Assembly: GCF_018294505.1 (NCBI RefSeq)
Contig: NC_057795.1
Coordinates: 524,897,184-524,961,183, forward strand
Reading direction: 5' to 3'
Source: Triticum aestivum
Taxonomy: Eukaryota; Streptophyta; Magnoliopsida; Poales; Poaceae
DNA length: 64,000 nucleotides
Positions within the stretch are counted from its first letter, which is position 1, and each line of letters opens with the position of its first letter. Below are positions 58,089 through 64,000 of the stretch, one piece after another. The notes below the pieces were generated by a model. That model worked only from the letters and a program-made list of their open reading frames with translations, was not told the origin of the DNA and did not search any database. The position numbers were made by a program, and so were the translations under genes.

Positions 58089-61000
58089 TCCTCCCCTTCT
58101 TGAAATGAAGTCGTCCTCGACGGAAACTCATCTTCCTCACCCAAATAAGGCTTCAAATCTGCAATGTTAAAAGTGGGACTAACCCCAAAATCTGCAGGCA
58201 GCTCAAGTTTATATGCATTATCATTTATTTTCTCTAACACCTTAAAGGGACCATCAGCACGTGGCATTAGCTTTGATTTGCGCAAATCAGGAAATCTATC
58301 CTTACGCAAATGTAACCAAACAAGATCTCCAGGTGCAAACACAACATGTTTTCTACCCTTATCTCCAGCAAGTTTATATTTAGCATTCATACGCTCAATG
58401 TTTTCCTTAGTTAACTCATGCATTTTTAAAATCAATTCAGCACGTTGTTTAGCATCAAAATTAACCTTCTCCGAAGATGGAAGAGGCAACAAATCAATAG
58501 GTGCACGAGGTACGAAACCATACACAACTACAAAAGGGCACATCTTAGTAGTAGAATGCAATGAACGATTATAAGCAAATTCAATATGAGGCAAGCATTC
58601 CTCCCACATTTTCTTATTATTCTTCAAAACAGCCCTAAGCATAGTAGACAACGTTCTATTGACTACTTCAGTTTGTCCATCAGTTTGAGGGTGACAAGTA
58701 GTACTAAAAAGCAGTTTAGTCCCCAACTTAGCCCATAAACATCTCCAAAAGTGGCTAAGAAATTTAGTATCACGATCTGAAACAATAGTATTTGGCACAC
58801 CATGCAAGCGAATAATTTCACGAAAGAACAAATCAGCAACATTAATAGCATCATCGCTTTTATGACATGGTATAAAGTGTGCCATTTTCGAGAATCTATC
58901 CATGACAACAAATATACTATCCCTCCCCTTCTTTGTTCGAGGTAAACCTAAAACAAAGTCCATAGATATATCCTCCCAAGGAACACTAGGTACAGGCAAA
59001 GGCATATATAAACCATGAGGATTGAGTCGTGACTTAGCTTTTTGACATGTAGTGCATCGAGCAATAAAACGCTCAACATCCCATCTCATCTTTGGCCAAA
59101 AGAAATGTGTAGCAAGTACGTCCTCCGTCTTCTTCACGCCAAAGTGTCCCATTAATCCTCCTCCATGCGCCTCCTGCAACAACAAAAGACGAACGGAGCT
59201 AGCTGGAATGCATAGCTTGTTAGCATGAAACACAAATCCATCGTTAACGACGAAGTTGTTCCACATTCTTCCTTCTTTAAAATTCTGCATTACATCTTTA
59301 AAATCAGCATCATGCACATATTGATCTTTGATGGTCTCCAAACCAAATATTTTGAAGTCAAGTTGTGAAAGCATAGTATAGCGGCGAGACAATGCATCAG
59401 CAATAACATTTTCTTTTCCCTTCTTGTGTTTAATGACATAAGGAAAAGTCTCAATGAATTCAACCCATTCAGCATGTCTACAATTCAGTTTAGCTTGACT
59501 TTTAATATGTTTCAAAGATTCATGATCAGAATGTATAACAAATTCTTTGGGCCATAAATAATGTTGCCATGTTTCTAAAGTCCGAACAAGAGCATATAAT
59601 TCTTTATCATAAGTAGAATAATTCAGACTAGGCCCACTCAATTTTTCAGAAAAGTATGCAACAAGTTTGCCATCTTGTAATAACACACCGCCTATTCCAA
59701 TTCCACTAGCATCACATTCAAGCTCAAAAGTCTTATTAAAATCAGGAAGTTGGAGTAAAGGAGCATGTGTCAACTTATCTTTCAATACCGAGAAGGCTTC
59801 TTCCTGTGCGGTACCCCAAAGAAAAGGAACATCTTTCTTTGTAAGCTCATTGAGAGGTGCAGCAATGGTGCTGAAATCTCACACAAAACGCCTATAGAAT
59901 CCAGCGAGGCCAAGAAAACTGCTCACTTGTGTGACCGTTTTGGGCTGCGGCCAACTCTCAATAGCTTCAATCTTGGCTTTATCAACTTCAATTCCCTGTG
60001 GAGTAACAACATAGCCAAGAAAAGATACTCGGTCAGTGCAAAAGGTGCACTTCCCAAGGTTACCAAACAAACGTGCATCACGTAGAGCAATAAAAACAGC
60101 ACGTAAATGTTCCAAATGTTCTTCCAAAGATCTGCTATAAATCAATATGTCATCAAAGTAAACTACCACAAATCGTCCAATGAAAGCACGTAAAACTTCG
60201 TTCATTAATCTCATGAAAGTACTAGGTGCATTAGTTAACCAGAAAGGCATGACTAACCACTCATATAATCCAAACTTAGTTTTGAATGCTGTTTTCCATT
60301 CATCTCCCAATTTCATACGAATTTGATGGTAGCCACTACGCAAATCAACTTTGGAGAATATTGTAGAGCCACTCAATTCATCAAGCATATCATCTAGCCT
60401 AGGAATAGGATGAGGATAATGAATAGTAATATTATTAATGCCTCTACAATCAACACACATACGTGATGTACCATCCTTTTTCGGCACTAGAATAATAGGA
60501 ACAACACAAGGACTAAGGGATTCGCGTATATAACCTTTGTCGAGAAGCTCTTGTACTTGACGCATAATCTCCTTCGTCTCCTCTGGATTCGTACGGTATG
60601 GTGCACGGTTTGGCAGTGAAGCACCGGGAATTAAGTCAATCTGATGCTCAATACCTCGAATAGGCGGTAATCCCGATGGCACGTCTTGTGGAAAGACGTC
60701 AGCGAACTCCTGCAAAATGTTAGTGACAGCAGGAGGCAAAGAGGAAGGCATGTCCTCGAATGAAAATAATGCCTCTTTGCACACAAAAGCATAGCAAACA
60801 GATTTGCTGAAATCTAGCTCATCAATATCAGATTTGGTGGCAAATAAACATGCACTTTTCAATTTAATTTCAGAAGCAACACTAGATGGTTTATTATTAG
60901 GCTTCATTTGTTGCCCAAATTCTTTTGCTACAATCTGATTTTCACTCTTATTCGTCTCCTGTTTTGCTTTATTAGCTCTATTAATATCATCTTTCAAAAT

Positions 61001-61527
61001 GGAATCAGGAGTCATAGGAAGCAAAGTAATATTTTTATCCTTATGAACAAGAATACAGTGATTGTTTCTACCATGGTGTACAGAATTTTTATCAAATTGC
61101 CATGGTCTACCAAGTAATAAGGAACATGCTTGCATAGGTACCACATCACAATCAACATAATCAGCATATGTAGAGATACTAAAATGCACACAAACAGTAC
61201 GTGTTACCTTAACCTTGCCGCTGTTGTTGAACCATTGGATGTAGTAAGGATGTGGATGTGGTCTTGTGGTGAGAGAAAGCTTCTCCACCATCTCCATGCT
61301 AGCCAAGTTGTTGCAGCTCCCTCCATCTATTATGACGCGCACAGAACGTTCTTTCACAACTCCCTTGGTATGGAACAAATTGTGCCTCTGATTTTGCTCA
61401 GCTTGTGTGACCTGCACACTCAAAACACGTTGAGCAACTAAACATTCATACCTGTCAGCGTCTTCAGGAGCCATGTATTGCGTCTCATGATCAGAATCAT
61501 CTCCACCATGTTCTTCACGTGTAATAA
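57785..61527 (-). pseudogene. CRM-A protease-RT-RNaseH-INT with one nonsense codon
   Basis: From EEHGG through protease (IDGGSCNN) and RT ([15 protein letters not shown]), open down to AGA to TGA at 59879-59881 (in RRFVRDFS). It is then open through RNase H and integrase to the stop in the LTR at 57785. The RT also has MPFWLTNAP, replacing a Gly that all sister copies keep. The integrase triad is intact. Only one stop separates it from a complete Pol. Confidence 0.9.
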
Positions 61528-62444
61528 TGATAGAGGCAAAGGTGTCCCGTCTTTCGATGAGATGATGGATATCGCTTTGGTGGCAGTTGACTTTGACGAT
61601 CCGACTACGACCGTGCGAGGACGTCGCGCCTTAGCAATCGCTAAACCAACTCCAAGAGGTTATTGACCACGCCGAAGCACGATCAACCTGACCACGAGGG
61701 TCTGTTTCCTGCAAGCAAACGAAGAACAAGCAAGAAACTGAGATTGCAATCTGGATATTGCGAATATAAGATGAAAGCTTTATTGATCAAGGTGGGGTTC
61801 TGTGATGCCTTTGTCTGGTCGTTGAACACAAACGAAGTACGCGAAGTTGCAGCTATGGCGAAGTTTTAATCTAAACAAAACCCAAAGTCTAAACGATGCC
61901 CTAAGGGCTGTATATATGGAGGAAGAGGGGGGAATTTCGTGGCCCTTGGTGGAGGGGTCCGAAATCAACCCTATCTCTTGTTTCCCCACACATACGGACT
62001 CTAAAAATAGCCTATACTTATGTATTTCGAAATTACATGGGCCTGGCCCAATAATAAGGTGACACAGCACCTAAAATAGCCTCGGGACGAAATTTATGAA
62101 GTGGCATCTGGTATATTTCGTCCAAGGCTTCATGCACCCATTATGGTGGCTTCAAAGTCCTGAAATCATCACTTGTAACTCCGTTCTTGTTCCCCTTGCG
62201 CATGCCATCATCTCCATGCTTGTTCTTGCTCCAATGTTCATCCTTCTCCAAGCTAGGCCCTTCATTTGTAAGCAAAACAAATGTATCCAATTTAGGCAGC
62301 ATCATATTCTCATGAACATTAAAATCATTACCAACAAACGAAAGTACATGGTAATTTAGTTGGCGTGCATGAGCTCTAGTAATTGGTCAAGTATGTATAG
62401 CAGCAGGGGCTGTGGGTGTAACAATTGTATTGATGTCCTCATCA
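61528..62444 (-). repeat. CRM-A LTR A11
   Basis: 917 bp with intact ends, PPT complement next to it. Subfamily I. The LTR-encoded pol tail is shortened by GGA to TGA at 62387-62389. Confidence 0.92.
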
Positions 62445-64000
62445 TCCTCCCCTTCTTGAAATGAAGTCGTCCTCGACGGAAGTTCATCTTCCTCACGCAA
62501 ATAAGGCTTCAAATCTGCAATGTTAAAAGTGGGACTAACCCCAAAATCTGCAGGCAGCTCAAGTTTATATGCATTATCATTTATTTTCTCTAACACCTTA
62601 AAGGGACCATCAGCACGTGGCATTAACTTTGATTTGCGCAAATCAGGAAATCTATCCTTACGCAAATGTAACCAAACAAGATCTCCAGGTGCAAACACAA
62701 CATATTTTCTACCCTTATCTCCAGCAAGTTTATATTTAGCATTCATACGCTCAATGTTTTCCTTAGTTAACTCATGCATTTTAAAATCAATTCAGCACGT
62801 TGTTTAGCATCAAAATTAACCTTCTCCGAAGATGGAAGAGGCAACAAATCAATAGGTGCACGAGGTAGGAAACCATACACAACTTCAAAAGGGCACATCT
62901 TAGTAGTAGAATGCAATGAACGATTATAAGCAAATTCAATATGAGGCAAGCATTCCTCCCACATTTTCTTATTATTCTTCAAAACAGCCCTAAGCATAGT
63001 AGACAATGTTCTATTGACTACTTCAGTTTGTCCATCAGTTTGGGGGTGACAAGTAGTACTAAAAAGTAGTTTAGTCCCCAACTTAGCCCATAAACATCTC
63101 CAAAAGTGGCTAAGAAATTTAGTATCACGATCTGAAACAATAGTATTTGGCAGACCATGCAAGCGAATAATTTCACGAAAGAACAAATCAGCAACATTAA
63201 CAGCGTCATCGCTTTTATGACATGGTATAAAGTGTGCCATTTTCGAGAATCTATCCACGACAACAAATATGCTATCCCTCCCTTTCTTTGTTCGAGGTAA
63301 ACCTAAAACAAAGTCCATAGATATATCCTCCCAAGGAACACTAGGTACAGGCAAAGGCATATATAAACCATGAGGATTGAGTCGTGATTTAGCTTTTTGA
63401 CATGTAGTGCAGCGAGCAATAAAACGCTCAACATCCCGTCTCATCTTTGGCCAAAAGAAATGTGTAGCAAGTACGTCCTCCGTCTTCTTCACGCCAAAGT
63501 GTCCCATTAATCCTCCTCCATGCGCCTCCTGCAACAACAAAAGATGAACGGAGCTAGCTGGAATGCATAGCTTGTTAGCACGAAACACAAATCCACCGTT
63601 AACAACAAACTTGTTCCACATTCTTCCTTCTTTACAATTCTGCATTACATCTTTAAAATGAGCATCATGCACATATTGATCTTTGATGGTCTCCAAACCA
63701 AATATTTTGAAGTCAAGTTGTGAAAGCATAGTATAGCGACGAGACAATGCATCAGCAATAACATTTTCTTTTCCCTTCTTGTGTTTAATGACATAAGGGA
63801 AAGTCTCAATGAATTCAACCCATTTAGCATGTCTACGATTCAGTTTAGCTTGACTTTTAATATGTTTCAAAGATTCATGATCAGAATGTATAACAAATTC
63901 TTTGGGCCATAAATAATGTTGCCATGTTTCTAAAGTCCGAACAAGAGCATATAATTCTTTATCATAAGTAGAATAATTCAGACTAGGCCCACTCAATTTT
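62387..64000 (-). pseudogene. CRM-A RNaseH-integrase with one-base deletion
   Basis: RNase H ([20 protein letters not shown]) and the integrase zinc domain and triad are open from 64000 to 62767. One T is missing in the T run at about 62777, shifting the frame into the C-terminal domain (62779-62387), which ends early in the LTR. Continues beyond the window. Confidence 0.87.

Larger units (their letters stand above)
57172..61527 (-). mobile_element. CRM-A element 3, minus strand, inserted at the satellite edge
   Basis: 3' LTR (57172-58088), then pol to the Gag-protease junction, where element 4 interrupts it. The left flank is satellite (TCTCC). The rest of gag, leader and 5' LTR should lie beyond the window's right end. 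Confidence 0.87.
61528..64000 (-). mobile_element. CRM-A element 4, nested in element 3, runs off the right edge
   Basis: 3' LTR (61528-62444) and pol back to RNase H at 64000. Left flank AATAA; the partner TSD should follow its 5' LTR outside the window. Confidence 0.87.

Noticed and set aside
1..64000. CRISPR array, bacterial operon, tRNA or rRNA genes
   Set aside because: No short regularly spaced direct repeats, no ribosome-binding sites and no RNA gene signatures. The only tRNA-like match is the retroelement PBS.

Overview
This window is eukaryotic repeat DNA. It holds no host gene, tRNA, rRNA, CRISPR array or bacterial operon. Nearly every base belongs to two related Ty3/gypsy LTR-retrotransposon families, plus a short array of a roughly 566-bp satellite. 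The main family (called CRM-A here) has 917-921 bp LTRs running TGATGAGGACATC...CTATCA, an initiator-Met-type primer binding site (TGGTATCAGA), and a gag-PR-RT-RNaseH-INT reading frame that continues about 100 codons into the 3' LTR. This layout and the protein sequence fit the chromovirus CRM clade, the centromeric retrotransposons of grasses (rice CRR, maize CRM, barley/wheat Cereba). The second family (CRM-B) has about 981-bp LTRs starting TGATGAGGACATGAC. It shares the PBS, PPT, U5 and leader hairpin of CRM-A but encodes only Gag plus an acidic tail, so it looks non-autonomous (Quinta-like). With the 566-bp satellite, whose monomer length I recall for a wheat centromere satellite, the best inference is a (peri)centromeric segment of a Triticeae grass. 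The species cannot be proved from this window.

Layout, left to right. A minus-strand CRM-A element (host 1) covers 1-23640 and is split by two insertions. The first is a four-LTR CRM-B composite (2528-8772, target-site duplication CTCGC). The second is a four-LTR CRM-A composite (10292-21842, TSD ATATG). Host 1's own 5' LTR (22732-23640) ends in a scrambled junction with a fragment of an unrelated gypsy element carrying a broken gag (to 26251). Next come a minus-strand CRM-A 3' half (26252-29285), an inverted junction and a 10-N gap. The right-hand remnants of three serially nested plus-strand CRM-A elements follow (29427-38262). An older, degenerate minus-strand CRM-A gag (38263-39885) hosts a CRM-B element (39886-53851). 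That element contains a solo CRM-B LTR (TSD GTTGT), which itself contains a CRM-A element (44131-52792, TSD GGCGT). A recombinant LTR (53852-54862) then abuts about four satellite monomers (54863-57171). The window ends in two nested minus-strand CRM-A elements (57172-61527 and 61528-64000+).

How the parts work together. CRM-A copies would supply Gag, protease, reverse transcriptase and integrase. CRM-B keeps only the cis signals and Gag, so it presumably moves in trans. One 5' LTR with a B-type U3 and an A-type R-U5 (39886-40859) looks like a reverse-transcription template switch between the two families, supporting co-packaging. Almost every coding copy is broken by stops, frameshifts, insertions or lost catalytic residues. 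The best preserved is the 1048-codon RT-RNaseH-INT frame at 18083-21229. Four exact 5-bp TSDs allow much of the order of insertion to be reconstructed.
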